A program made the position numbers and the translations under genes. This document shows positions 34,473 to 42,602 of a stretch of DNA of 64,000 bases, piece after piece. The notes beneath the pieces were generated by a model. It worked only from the letters and a program-made list of their open reading frames with translations, was not told the origin of the DNA and searched no databases. Each line of letters opens with the position of its first letter. The first letter of the stretch is position 1. Source of the stretch: Lachnospiraceae bacterium (GTDB taxonomy: Bacteria; Bacillota; Clostridia; Lachnospirales; Lachnospiraceae); contig JAGBBW010000100.1 in the NCBI GenBank assembly GCA_017938285.1, forward strand, positions 1 to 64,000. Direction: 5' to 3'.

Positions 34473-35141
34473 ATGAAAAAAGGAGAATTAAAAAAACTGA
34501 CAGGGATGGAATGTATTACATCAGCACTGACCGCCTTTGGCGGGCTGGGGCTGGAAATGCTGCTGGGGTTCGTAATCGAACCGGTAGTGTATGGTGTACC
34601 GATGCAGGAGTTTAATACGCTGCAGCATATTCTTCACTGGGTGCTTACCTGTGCCATCTGGGGAGCGGTTTCTGTCTGGCTGATACGGGATGTAAAAAAG
34701 AAGTGCGGCTGGGATATGATGGTAAAAGGGGAACCGGTGAAACCATGGCAGTGGGCGGTTATCACAGCAGGTTGTATCCTTGCGGTATTCATTGTGTCCA
34801 TGAACTGGAATGGCCTTAAGATTATTGAGGAATTTAAGAGTAATGGACCATTACTTTTTCTATTCCAGTACATATATTATGCTTTTGAAGTGCTGCTGTT
34901 TATGCTGATTATCGTATTTGGACAGAAGGCATTTGAACTCTGGTTGAAACGTGAGAATATTCCATATGGCGGAATTGTCTGTGGACTTACCTGGGGGCTG
35001 GCACATATCCTTACAAAAGCAAGTCTGAGTACCGGGCTTTGGGGACTGTTACTTGGCTTTTTAATGGGCTCAGCGTATCTGCTGACCAACCGGGATATAA
35101 AGAAGACCTATATCGTATTGTTTATTATGTTTGTTCTGTAG
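34473..35141 (+). CDS. Multi-pass membrane protein resembling a degenerate CPBP protein
   Basis: The 222-residue protein has about six hydrophobic helices. The late segment YGGIVCGLTWGLAHILTKASLSTGLWGLLLGFLMGSAYLLT resembles CPBP motifs 2 and 3 (an FxxxH-like WGLAH), but the first motif (EExxxR), needed for protease activity, is missing; the matching helix reads VFGQKAFELWL. It is probably an inactive relative or a different family with similar topology. The start follows AGGAGGAGAAAG. TspO follows 73 bases downstream. Confidence 0.65.
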   Translation: MKKGELKKLTGMECITSALTAFGGLGLEMLLGFVIEPVVYGVPMQEFNTLQHILHWVLTCAIWGAVSVWLIRDVKKKCGWDMMVKGEPVKPWQWAVITAGCILAVFIVSMNWNGLKIIEEFKSNGPLLFLFQYIYYAFEVLLFMLIIVFGQKAFELWLKRENIPYGGIVCGLTWGLAHILTKASLSTGLWGLLLGFLMGSAYLLTNRDIKKTYIVLFIMFVL

Positions 35142-35167
35142 GAAATTGATTCAGGTGTAATTATAAT

Positions 35168-35217
35168 TATAAATATTCACCTCCGGTCATAAACTATACC
35201 GGAGGTGAATATTTATG
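35168..35217 (+). promoter_or_regulatory. Perfect 18-bp hairpin that hides the tspO ribosome site and start codon
   Basis: Arms 35169-35186 and 35199-35216 are exact reverse complements with a 12-base loop. The right arm contains CCGGAGGTG (the Shine-Dalgarno sequence) and the first two bases of the ATG. A possible promoter (TTGATT at 35146, 16 bases, TATAAA at 35168) would start transcripts inside the left arm. Confidence 0.8.
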
Positions 35218-35685
35218 AAACTTAATAAAAAATTATTAGCAAAATGTATCGCAATTCCTTTGCTGGTGGGTATTGCTGCCTCTCTTATTACTATGGGCGG
35301 CATGAAAGCTTTTGGAGCATTGAACCAGCCGCCATTGTCACCACCCATGTGGCTTTTTCCAGTGGCATGGACGATTTTGTATGTACTGATGGGTGTGGCT
35401 TCTTATCTTGTGTATACATCAGGAGCTGACCAGAAGCAGGTGGATGCCGCCATTGGGGTGTATGCTGCCCAGCTTTTGGTGAATTTTCTTTGGCCGACCT
35501 TTTTCTTTAATTTTCAGTGGTACTTATTTTCTTTTTTCTGGCTGCTGTTATTGTGGGTACTGGTATTTATTACAATAAAAAGGTTTTATGACATATCGAA
35601 GCTGGCAGGATATCTGCTTCTGCCATATCTGGCCTGGCTGACATTTGCTGCTTATCTGAATTTCGGAGTGTGGTGGCTGAATTAA
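35215..35685 (+). CDS. tspO: TspO/MBR-family membrane protein
   Basis: The 156-residue protein has five membrane helices and the family signatures LNQPPLSPPMWLFPVAWTILYVLMGVASYLV and LNFLWPTFFFNFQWY (here LVNFLWPTFF). TspO proteins bind porphyrins and other hydrophobic ligands and take part in stress responses; bacterial members can degrade protoporphyrin in light. Translation is likely controlled by the hairpin that covers its ribosome site. A terminator follows. Confidence 0.93.
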   Translation: MKLNKKLLAKCIAIPLLVGIAASLITMGGMKAFGALNQPPLSPPMWLFPVAWTILYVLMGVASYLVYTSGADQKQVDAAIGVYAAQLLVNFLWPTFFFNFQWYLFSFFWLLLLWVLVFITIKRFYDISKLAGYLLLPYLAWLTFAAYLNFGVWWLN

Positions 35686-35698
35686 AATAAAAATCAAG

Positions 35699-35725
35699 AG
35701 GGGTGTCCTGCGGCACTCCTTTTTT
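35699..35725 (+). terminator. Rho-independent terminator after tspO
   Basis: AGGGGTGTC pairs with GGCACTCCT (two G-U pairs) and is followed by five more T. Confidence 0.75.
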
Positions 35726-35760
35726 ATGATACAGGAAAGTGCGCTTTCCTGTATCATAAA
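35724..35760. repeat. Perfect 17-bp palindrome with a TGCG loop
   Basis: Arms 35724-35739 and 35744-35760 (TTATGATACAGGAAAG and complement). The 15-mer ATACAGGAAAGTGCG inside it also occurs at 26761-26775, in both cases just after a terminator T-run. Confidence 0.75.
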
Positions 35761-35781
35761 AACGCTCTGCGAAGATGCGCA

Positions 35782-35828
35782 CTCGCGCGAAGATGAAGTA
35801 TGTCGCAAGCGACCGCGCTCGGCGCGAG
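35782..35828. repeat. GC-rich nested palindrome
   Basis: CTCGCGC (35782-35788) pairs with GCGCGAG (35822-35828), enclosing GTCGC-AA-GCGAC (35802-35813). It resembles in style the GC-rich repeat field after tuf. The rest of 35829-35910 shows no gene. Confidence 0.55.
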
Positions 35829-35922
35829 AGTTCTGATTCCGATTTAAGGATTATTTAATAATTGCCCCTTTATACTAAAGCCACAAAGAAAACAAGGAAC
35901 CAGCCTTGGAATGGAGGGAATC

Positions 35923-38292
35923 ATGTATTTTCGCATACTGAAAAAAGATTTAAAACGAAAAAAGACCATGAATATTATTCTGCTGTTGTTCATCCTTCTT
36001 GCATCCATGTTTGTGGCAAGCAGTGTAAACAACATCCTGTCGATATCCGGCGGTCTGGATTATTATTTTGAAAAGGCAGGAATGCCGGATTATTTTGTAG
36101 CGGTGATTGACAAGGCACAGGGAACGGACGTGTCCCAGGTTCTGGATGAACTGGATGTGGTGGAAAGCTATGGAGTCGAATCGGTGCTGTATCTGACAGA
36201 TGAAAACACCATCCACGAAGGAGAAGGGATAAAAACAAAGAATACGCCGGTACTGGCTGCTTTTGAAGATTGTGAACTGAATTTGTTTGATGAAGACAAT
36301 CAGGTGATTTCCAGTCTTCTGCCGGGACAAATCCTGGTGTCCATGGGTTGTATGAAACAGCATGACATAAAGACCGGGGATATTATTACAGTGGCATTTG
36401 GAACAGTGACCAAAGAACTGGTAGTGGCAGGCGGTTTCAAAGATGCACTTTTTGGTGGTGAAATGATGGGAAATACCCGTTATATGATAAGTGAAGCAGA
36501 TTATGAAGAATATTTTGTGGAAGAAGAAGCGGCTTTCAACCAGGGCAGCCTGTATTATATTCAGACGGAAGATACGGAAGCCTTACGCCAGACCTTAGCG
36601 GAACTGGACAGTGGTATTATCACTAATGTGCCGCAGAAAACCATCCGCATGAGTTATGTGATGAATCTGGTGATAGCAGGTGTACTGTTTGTGATTAGTA
36701 TTCTGCTGATTCTAATTTCTTTCGTTGTGCTCCGCTTTACCATTGGGTTCACTCTGTCAGAAGAGTTCCGGGAGATCGGTGTAATGAAAGCGATTGGTCT
36801 TGGTAATACAAAAATCCGAGGGCTGTATATGATAAAGTATTTCATGCTGGCAGTGGCTGGCGCGGCAACTGGTTTTGCTGCCAGTATACCCTTTGGTGCC
36901 ATGCTGCTTCACAGCGTTTCGGAAACCATGGTACTTGGGGCAGAAGGTGGTCTGTGGATTAACGCTGCCTGCTCTCTGATGGTAGTGCTGCTTATTCTCT
37001 GGTTTTGTTTTGGATGTACGGCGAAAGTGAAAAAATTTACGCCGGTGGATGCCATCCGCAGCGGAGCAACAGGGGAACGTTTTCAGAAAAAGGGAGTGTT
37101 AAGGCTGCATAAGAGCGGCAGCAGACCGGCACTTTTCTTAGCCATAAATGATGTGCTGGGAAGTCCGAAACGGTATGGTACGGTGATTCTGACGTTTACT
37201 CTTTGCCTGTCCATGCTGCAGATTCTGGTAACGACCGTACATACATTAAAGAGCGGCAGCCTGATTAGTGCCTTTGGTATTAGTGAAAGTGATGTGTATT
37301 ATTCCAATGATGCCAGACAGATGAGTTTTCTTGTGGAAAATGGAAGAGAACTGGTAAGGCAGGAACTGGCGGATATGGAGGAGTTTCTGGCAGAGCAGGG
37401 AATACCTGCGAAGTGCTGTAATGAAGTTATGCTGACAAAAACACTGGTGCATGGGGACAACGTGTGCAAGGTTCCGGTGTATCAGGGAATCGGAACTACG
37501 ATGGACCGGTATACCTATTTTGAAGGAACGGCGCCCCAGAATGAAAAGGAGCTGGCACTGACTCCGCAGACAGCAGAGAATCTTGGAGTTGCCATCGGAG
37601 ATACGGTGATTATCCGTCACTCCTCCGGAGAACGGGAGTATATGGTAACAGCGCTGTTCCAGTCCATGAACAATCTGGGAGAAGGTGTCCGCCTGCACGA
37701 AGATACAGAAGTGGACTTTTTAAAAGCCTCCGGCTTCTTTGCGTTTCAGATTGATTTTCTGGATGATCCATCGGAGGAAGTAATAGAGGTGAGAATTGGG
37801 CGTTTAAAAGATTTATATAATTCGGAACAGGTGTACAGTGCAGGAGAATATGTGGAACGTATGGTAGGTGTTGCAGAAACGGTGGATAGTGTGAGAGTGT
37901 TAATGCAGATAGTCATAGGGGTGATTATTGTTCTGATTACTGTGCTGATGGAACGTTCGTTTCTGGCAAAGGAACGGGGAGAGATTGCGATTTTAAAGGC
38001 AATTGGTTTCCGGAACCGGACCATCCGGCAGTGGCATACCATCCGGTTTGGAATTACCGGAGTTGTTGCTGCGGTGCTGTCCATGCCGTTGCTGTACCCA
38101 TTGACGGTGCTGTTAATCGGACCTGTCTTTGATATGATGGGAGCAGATTTTGGTATTACATATGAAATAGTGCCGCTGGAGGTATTTGTGCTGTATCCGC
38201 TGTTTGTTCTGGCTGTGACGACAGTCAGTGCTGCAATAACAACGGTACATATAAAGAAGATTACGGCCTCTGAGGCTTCAGGAATGGAATAG
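35923..38292 (+). CDS. ABC transporter permease with two FtsX modules
   Basis: The 789-residue permease has a first helix near residues 18-38, an extracytoplasmic domain to about 245, helices at about 245-275, 300-325 and 340-370, then a second FtsX unit: helix near 420-440, extracytoplasmic domain to about 660, and three final helices. FtsX-type permeases usually act by mechanotransmission or lipoprotein/peptide extrusion rather than uptake. ATG 35923 follows GGAGGG; ATG 35911 overlaps it. The ATPase gene begins 9 bases after the stop. The two-module layout differs from BceB, which has a single large loop between helices 7 and 8. Confidence 0.9.
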   Translation: MYFRILKKDLKRKKTMNIILLLFILLASMFVASSVNNILSISGGLDYYFEKAGMPDYFVAVIDKAQGTDVSQVLDELDVVESYGVESVLYLTDENTIHEGEGIKTKNTPVLAAFEDCELNLFDEDNQVISSLLPGQILVSMGCMKQHDIKTGDIITVAFGTVTKELVVAGGFKDALFGGEMMGNTRYMISEADYEEYFVEEEAAFNQGSLYYIQTEDTEALRQTLAELDSGIITNVPQKTIRMSYVMNLVIAGVLFVISILLILISFVVLRFTIGFTLSEEFREIGVMKAIGLGNTKIRGLYMIKYFMLAVAGAATGFAASIPFGAMLLHSVSETMVLGAEGGLWINAACSLMVVLLILWFCFGCTAKVKKFTPVDAIRSGATGERFQKKGVLRLHKSGSRPALFLAINDVLGSPKRYGTVILTFTLCLSMLQILVTTVHTLKSGSLISAFGISESDVYYSNDARQMSFLVENGRELVRQELADMEEFLAEQGIPAKCCNEVMLTKTLVHGDNVCKVPVYQGIGTTMDRYTYFEGTAPQNEKELALTPQTAENLGVAIGDTVIIRHSSGEREYMVTALFQSMNNLGEGVRLHEDTEVDFLKASGFFAFQIDFLDDPSEEVIEVRIGRLKDLYNSEQVYSAGEYVERMVGVAETVDSVRVLMQIVIGVIIVLITVLMERSFLAKERGEIAILKAIGFRNRTIRQWHTIRFGITGVVAAVLSMPLLYPLTVLLIGPVFDMMGADFGITYEIVPLEVFVLYPLFVLAVTTVSAAITTVHIKKITASEASGME

Positions 38293-38301
38293 AAGGGAAG
38301 A

Positions 38302-39075
38302 ATGGATATGAATACAGTTTTGGAAGTAAAGGATTTATGTAAGACTTATATTGTGAACAAACGTCAGAATAATGTGCTGAAGAATGTGAATTTTACAGTA
38401 GAAGAGGGGGAAATGGTAGCGGTTATGGGACCATCCGGTTCTGGAAAATCCACGTTGCTGTATGCTGTTTCCGGTATGGACCGGATTACGGCAGGAGAGG
38501 TGACGTTCTGTGGAAAAGATATTTCCAGACTGGAGGATAAGGGACTGGCAGATCTGCGTCTGAATCAGATGGGATTCATTTTCCAGCAGATGTATATGAT
38601 GAAAAATCTTACGGTACTGGATAATATTATTCTTCCGGCCTGTCAGTCGGAAAAACAGAAAGAAACCCGCAAAGAAACTGTAAAACGGGGCGAGGAACTG
38701 ATGAAAAAGCTTGGAATTATTGAAATTGCAGACAATGACATCAGTGAGGTGTCCGGCGGCCAGCTGCAGCGGGCCTGTATCTGCCGCAGTATGATAAACC
38801 GTCCGAAGATGATTTTTGCGGATGAGCCGACCGGAGCACTGAACCGTACCTCCTCAGATGAGGTAATGGAAGAACTGGCAAAGCTGAACCGGGATGGGAC
38901 GACTATTATGCTGGTGACCCACGATGTCAAGGTGGCAGCAAAATGCAGCAGAGTACTTTATATAGTTGACGGAAACATCAAAGGGGAGCATAATTTAGGT
39001 AAGTATATATCAGCACAGGATCTGCGTGACCGGGAGCGGTTACTGAATCACTGGCTGATGGAATTAGGGTGGTAA
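38302..39075 (+). CDS. ABC transporter ATP-binding protein (LolD/MacB type)
   Basis: The 257-residue ATPase has Walker A (GPSGSGKSTLLYAVSG), Q-loop (FIFQQMYMMKNLTVLDNIILP), signature (EVSGGQLQRACICRSM) and Walker B (MIFADEPTGALN) with the following H-loop (LVTHDVKVAA). It should power the FtsX permease beside it. ATG 38302 and ATG 38308 are both possible starts; the second has better spacing to GAAGGGAAG. It ends 4 bases before the response regulator, so all four genes 35923-40995 make one operon. Confidence 0.94.
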   Translation: MDMNTVLEVKDLCKTYIVNKRQNNVLKNVNFTVEEGEMVAVMGPSGSGKSTLLYAVSGMDRITAGEVTFCGKDISRLEDKGLADLRLNQMGFIFQQMYMMKNLTVLDNIILPACQSEKQKETRKETVKRGEELMKKLGIIEIADNDISEVSGGQLQRACICRSMINRPKMIFADEPTGALNRTSSDEVMEELAKLNRDGTTIMLVTHDVKVAAKCSRVLYIVDGNIKGEHNLGKYISAQDLRDRERLLNHWLMELGW

Positions 39076-39079
39076 ATGA

Positions 39080-39742
39080 ATGATTGATATTTTAATTGTA
39101 GAGGACAATAAAGAACTGGCAGATCTGCTGTGTGATTTTCTGCGGGCAGAAAACTATGTGGTTTCTGTGGCAGAGAATGGAGAGAAAGCCCTTGCGCTGT
39201 ATGAACGGTACGGCGCAAGGCTTCTTGTGCTTGATGTTATGCTGCCGGGACTGGATGGTTTTGCCGTATGCAGGAAAATAAGAGAACAGAGCAACACGCC
39301 GATTCTGATTGTCAGCGCCAGAACAGGAAAAGAGGATAAGTTAAACGGTCTGGTGCTGGGAGCGGATGATTATATAGAAAAGCCGTATGACATTGATATC
39401 ATGCTGGCAAAAATTGCAGGAATTTTTAAGCGCAGGTATGCAGTAGAGGAGCTTCTGGATGGTGAACTCAGGGTAAATAAGGTGAGCCGTACGGTATATA
39501 AAAAAGAGGTGCCATTAGAAATGACTGCCAAGGAGTTCGACCTGCTTGTTCTGTTTCTGGAAAACCAGGGGAAAGTGTTGAATAAGGAGTACATTTTTAA
39601 CCAGATCTGGGGGAGTGACAGTTTTTCTGAGCAGCAGACACTGACGGTTCATGTGAAGTGGCTGCGGGAAAAAATTGAGAAAGATCCAAAAAAACCGGAG
39701 AAAATCCAGACGGTATGGGGAGTGGGGTATAAATACGTATGA
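39080..39742 (+). CDS. OmpR-family response regulator of the ABC operon
   Basis: The 220-residue regulator has the receiver with Asp52 (LLVLDVMLPGLDGF) and Lys in YIEKPYDIDIML, and a winged-helix DNA-binding domain (MTAKEFDLLVLFLENQGKVLNKEYIFNQIWG...QTLTVHVKWLREKIE). It lies between the transporter genes and its kinase, overlapping the kinase start by 4 bases (ATGA). This is the layout of antimicrobial-peptide sensing modules in Firmicutes, in which transporter and kinase often sense together. Confidence 0.95.
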   Translation: MIDILIVEDNKELADLLCDFLRAENYVVSVAENGEKALALYERYGARLLVLDVMLPGLDGFAVCRKIREQSNTPILIVSARTGKEDKLNGLVLGADDYIEKPYDIDIMLAKIAGIFKRRYAVEELLDGELRVNKVSRTVYKKEVPLEMTAKEFDLLVLFLENQGKVLNKEYIFNQIWGSDSFSEQQTLTVHVKWLREKIEKDPKKPEKIQTVWGVGYKYV

Positions 39743-40995
39743 AGAGTTTTCGGCGAATACTGGCAATACTGGTGGTTCTGGTGGCAGCAGTTTTTTTCGT
39801 GGCAAATATGGCACTGCTTCGGGCAGATTCCCCGGATGGTGGAAGGCCTTACCGGGTGGAGATATACCGGATGGCACAGGAAATAGAGGAAAAGGGTCTG
39901 GAAGCGGTGGAACTGACGGAGTACCAGTACATAGTAAATGTGGAATGTTTTGAAAAATCAGATTCAGAAAAACGCTGGGAAGTTTTTTTTCATGGGAAGA
40001 AGGATTATCTGGTTCGTGAAATTAATGGGGATTTATATCGTTTCGATTATGTTACCAGCAAAGCTTCAGAACGTGGGCAGACCATATTGCTTGTAAACAG
40101 TCTGCTTGCTGTCATGGCTCTGGTACTGTCTGGTGTATTGTTTTATATCCGGTATCAGATTCTGCTTCCTTTTGAGCGTATGGCGGATGTTCCGTATGAA
40201 TTATCCAAAGGAAATCTGACGGTTCCTCTGATGGAAAATAAAAACCGTTTTTTTGGACGTTTTGTCTGGGGAGTTGACCTGCTGAGGGAACATATGGAAC
40301 AGCAGAAGCAGAAGGAGTCTGCCCTGCACAAGGAAAAAAAGACATTACTGTTGTCCTTGTCCCATGATATTAAAACACCTCTTTCTGCGGTAAAACTCTA
40401 TGCGAAAGCTTTGTCCAGAGGACTATATACGGAACCGGAAAAACAGAAGGAGATTGCAGAAAATATTAATAAAAAGGCAGATGAAATCGAAATGTATGTT
40501 TCCCGGATAATCAGTGCTTCCAGAGAAGATTTTCTGCAGTTGGAGGTAAAGGATGGTGAATTTTATTTGTCATCCCTGGCAGGGGGTCTGACCGGATACT
40601 ATCAGGAAAAGCTGGAATTGATAAAAACAGAATTTACAGTACAGAGATATTTGGACTGTCTGCTGAAAGGTGATTTTGACCGGAGTATGGAAGTTCTTCA
40701 AAACATCATGGAAAATGCGGTAAAATATGGAGATGGCAGCAGAATAGAAGTGCAGTTTGGAGAAGAGGATGGATGTGTGTTATGTTCGGTACGCAACAAT
40801 GGATGTACTTTGTCAGACACAGAACTTCCCCATATTTTTGAAAGTTTCTGGAGGGGGGCAAATACCGGTAAGCAGCCCGGCAGTGGTCTGGGACTGTATA
40901 TCAGCCGTCAGTTAATGTATAAGATGGGCGGTGATATTTTTGCTGAGGTCAGGGATGGAATGATGATAGTAACACTGGTATTCCAAAAGGCATAA
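39739..40995 (+). CDS. Sensor histidine kinase of the ABC operon
   Basis: The 418-residue kinase has membrane helices near residues 7-27 and 115-136 with an extracytoplasmic sensor domain of about 85 residues, then a HAMP-like stretch, the phospho-acceptor helix (LSLSHDIKTPLSAVKLYA) and the ATPase domain (NIMENAVKYGDG; HIFESFWRG; GSGLGLYISRQL). The sizeable sensor loop differs from the short-loop BceS type. The start overlaps the response regulator stop, and the sequence ends before a strong terminator. Confidence 0.94.
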   Translation: MKSFRRILAILVVLVAAVFFVANMALLRADSPDGGRPYRVEIYRMAQEIEEKGLEAVELTEYQYIVNVECFEKSDSEKRWEVFFHGKKDYLVREINGDLYRFDYVTSKASERGQTILLVNSLLAVMALVLSGVLFYIRYQILLPFERMADVPYELSKGNLTVPLMENKNRFFGRFVWGVDLLREHMEQQKQKESALHKEKKTLLLSLSHDIKTPLSAVKLYAKALSRGLYTEPEKQKEIAENINKKADEIEMYVSRIISASREDFLQLEVKDGEFYLSSLAGGLTGYYQEKLELIKTEFTVQRYLDCLLKGDFDRSMEVLQNIMENAVKYGDGSRIEVQFGEEDGCVLCSVRNNGCTLSDTELPHIFESFWRGANTGKQPGSGLGLYISRQLMYKMGGDIFAEVRDGMMIVTLVFQKA

Positions 40996-40996
40996 A

Positions 40997-41053
40997 AAAG
41001 AACCATAGGCTGCATATAACAGGCATTGTACAGCAGTCCATGGTTCTTTTTTT
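40997..41053 (+). terminator. Rho-independent terminator after the ABC/two-component operon
   Basis: AAAGAACCATAGGCTG pairs with CAGTCCATGGTTCTTT around a 20-base loop; a T-run follows. Confidence 0.85.
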
Positions 41054-41090
41054 GTATTAAGGTTGAAGATTCTGATTACGTAAAATGTGC

Positions 41091-41450
41091 TTATCCGATT
41101 ACTTTGTTCAGGGTATTCAGTACTTCATTTTCATCAAAAGGCTTGGTAATAAATTCTTCTGCCCCACGTTTTAATGCTTCTACCATTTTTTCTTTCTGAC
41201 CCGCTGCAGTAATCATTACCACTTTGGCATTAGCGTCTGCATGACGGATTAAGGTCAGAGACTCAATACCATCCATGGTAGGCATGGTAATATCCATTGT
41301 TACCACATCAGGCTTTAATTCTTTATATTTTAAGTATCCTTCTTCTCCGTTTACTGCTTCGCCGATAACTTCGAAGCCGCCGCGCTCTAACACGGCACGT
41401 AACATTCTTCTGGATGTTCTGGAATCATCTACCATTAAAACTGTTGCCAT
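41091..41450 (-). CDS. cheY: CheY-type single-domain response regulator
   Basis: The 119-residue protein is a lone receiver: acidic pair Asp8/Asp9, phospho-acceptor Asp53 in VVTMDITMPTMDG, a Thr in VVMITAAGQ and a Lys in FITKPFD. CheY carries the signal from CheA to the flagellar switch. The start is placed at ATG 41450, 9 bases after AGGAGG. It lies 13 bases after the CheX-like gene on the same strand; the two share a promoter at 42417-42445. Confidence 0.92.
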   Translation of the reverse strand: MATVLMVDDSRTSRRMLRAVLERGGFEVIGEAVNGEEGYLKYKELKPDVVTMDITMPTMDGIESLTLIRHADANAKVVMITAAGQKEKMVEALKRGAEEFITKPFDENEVLNTLNKVIG

Positions 41451-41463
41451 ATATCTAATCCTC

Positions 41464-42333
41464 CTATGCAAGCTCTGCTACTGTAAAATAAAATTTCTGG
41501 TCGTCAATAAAGACAGGTACTTTGCAGATAACGGTCTTTGCTTTATCGGTGACATCATCATAGTCCGGAGGCATGAGCTCCAGAAAATGTCCTTCCCTGC
41601 TTAAAGAAGAAGCATAAAGACCATTAATGCAGTTCAACAGCTCGCCTGCTGCATCCAGGGCATCTAAATCAAGTTCGGTAAAATCTTCCTGACCGTAAAC
41701 GGAGCAGACCTGAAGCAGGGCGCCATTACCATCAGAAAGGCAGGAAACATAACCAGGATCTCCCTTTAAGGACTGGCTTACCATGTCCCTGGCAGGGAAT
41801 GTGGTTGTCATTTCTGCTTTACCAATATAAATATGACGGTCGATTAAACGGATTAAAGTTTTTACAGCGGTGGAAATCAGTGTAGTAAACTGTTTTCCTT
41901 CTTCCGGAATAAACAAAGGAACAATACGCTCCGGCTCATCACTCTTTAAATCTTCCATTTCGGAATTGCTGTAGTTATTAATGAGACGGAAGGAATTTAC
42001 CACTAAATCGATATCTTCCATGTCCAGATAATTGCCGTCTACCAGTGTCTGGATAAAAGAAAGATAGGCGTTGCCCTGTTTCTTTAATAATTTGCTTACC
42101 TGATCTTCAGATAAATATCCTTTCTGCACAGCAATGTCACCAAAACGCTGGTCCATCAGAGCCTGAAGTCTGTTGACTTCGTTTGTCTGTTCTAAGGACA
42201 TCATGCCTTCATCTACTGCAATAAGACCAAGCTTTACGCGGACAGAGTCCTGCTTTTCCAGAGTCTGTGCCAGCTGTTCCTTGGTGATTTTTCCGGTTTC
42301 TACCAGATAGTTCCCCAGTATGTACTCTACCAT
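41464..42333 (-). CDS. CheX-like protein with three N-terminal MshEN-type repeats
   Basis: The first 86 residues hold three tandem copies of a 24-residue motif, each separated by 5 residues: residues 5-28 (ILG..L...G......L...L..Q), 34-57 (KLG..A...G, ending in Gln57) and 63-86 (RFG..A...G......V...L..Q). The 29-residue period and spacing equal those of MshEN c-di-GMP-binding domains. The C-terminal part (about 130-289) looks CheX-like; GELLNCING supplies the ExxN pair (Glu231, Asn234) used by CheC/CheX phosphatases to remove phosphate from CheY. cheY lies directly downstream. AGGAG precedes the start. That it binds c-di-GMP is inferred. Confidence 0.72.
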   Translation of the reverse strand: MVEYILGNYLVETGKITKEQLAQTLEKQDSVRVKLGLIAVDEGMMSLEQTNEVNRLQALMDQRFGDIAVQKGYLSEDQVSKLLKKQGNAYLSFIQTLVDGNYLDMEDIDLVVNSFRLINNYSNSEMEDLKSDEPERIVPLFIPEEGKQFTTLISTAVKTLIRLIDRHIYIGKAEMTTTFPARDMVSQSLKGDPGYVSCLSDGNGALLQVCSVYGQEDFTELDLDALDAAGELLNCINGLYASSLSREGHFLELMPPDYDDVTDKAKTVICKVPVFIDDQKFYFTVAELA

Positions 42334-42367
42334 ATATATTCTCCTACTCTGAATTTGGATTTTCTGA

Positions 42368-42401
42368 ACTTTTGAATTAAAAAGTGTGATAATTCAAAAG
42401 T
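42368..42401 (-). promoter_or_regulatory. Perfect 12-bp hairpin in the cheX-cheY leader
   Basis: ACTTTTGAATTA (42368-42379) and TAATTCAAAAGT (42390-42401) are exact reverse complements around a 10-base loop. The hairpin falls between the predicted transcription start and the ribosome site. Confidence 0.6.
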
Positions 42402-42416
42402 ATTTAGTCAATATTC

Positions 42417-42445
42417 AGTATACATCAGGCTGGTCATTTTGTCAA
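42417..42445 (-). promoter_or_regulatory. Sigma-A promoter for the cheX-cheY pair
   Basis: On the minus strand, TTGACA, 17 bases, TATACT. Confidence 0.8.
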
Positions 42446-42532
42446 GAATACGATGGGTTTTCTGGTGATTTTTTGTGCATTTTAACTGTAAAACCAGCGG
42501 CTGTCAGAGAAGGATTCCGAAGTTTTCATAAG

Positions 42533-42561
42533 TTGCTTTTTTTACAGGACAGCGATATACT
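42533..42561 (+). promoter_or_regulatory. Sigma-A promoter for fruK
   Basis: TTGCTT, 17 bases, TATACT; 42 bases upstream of the start codon. Confidence 0.7.
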
Positions 42562-42602
42562 GGTACGTAGTAAACTGTTTATGGATAGAAAAGGAGATAG
42601 TT

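Noticed and set aside
35923..40995. BceAB-BceRS bacitracin-type module
   Set aside because: The gene set is similar, but the permease has two FtsX units with two extracytoplasmic domains and the kinase has a large sensor loop, unlike BceB and BceS.
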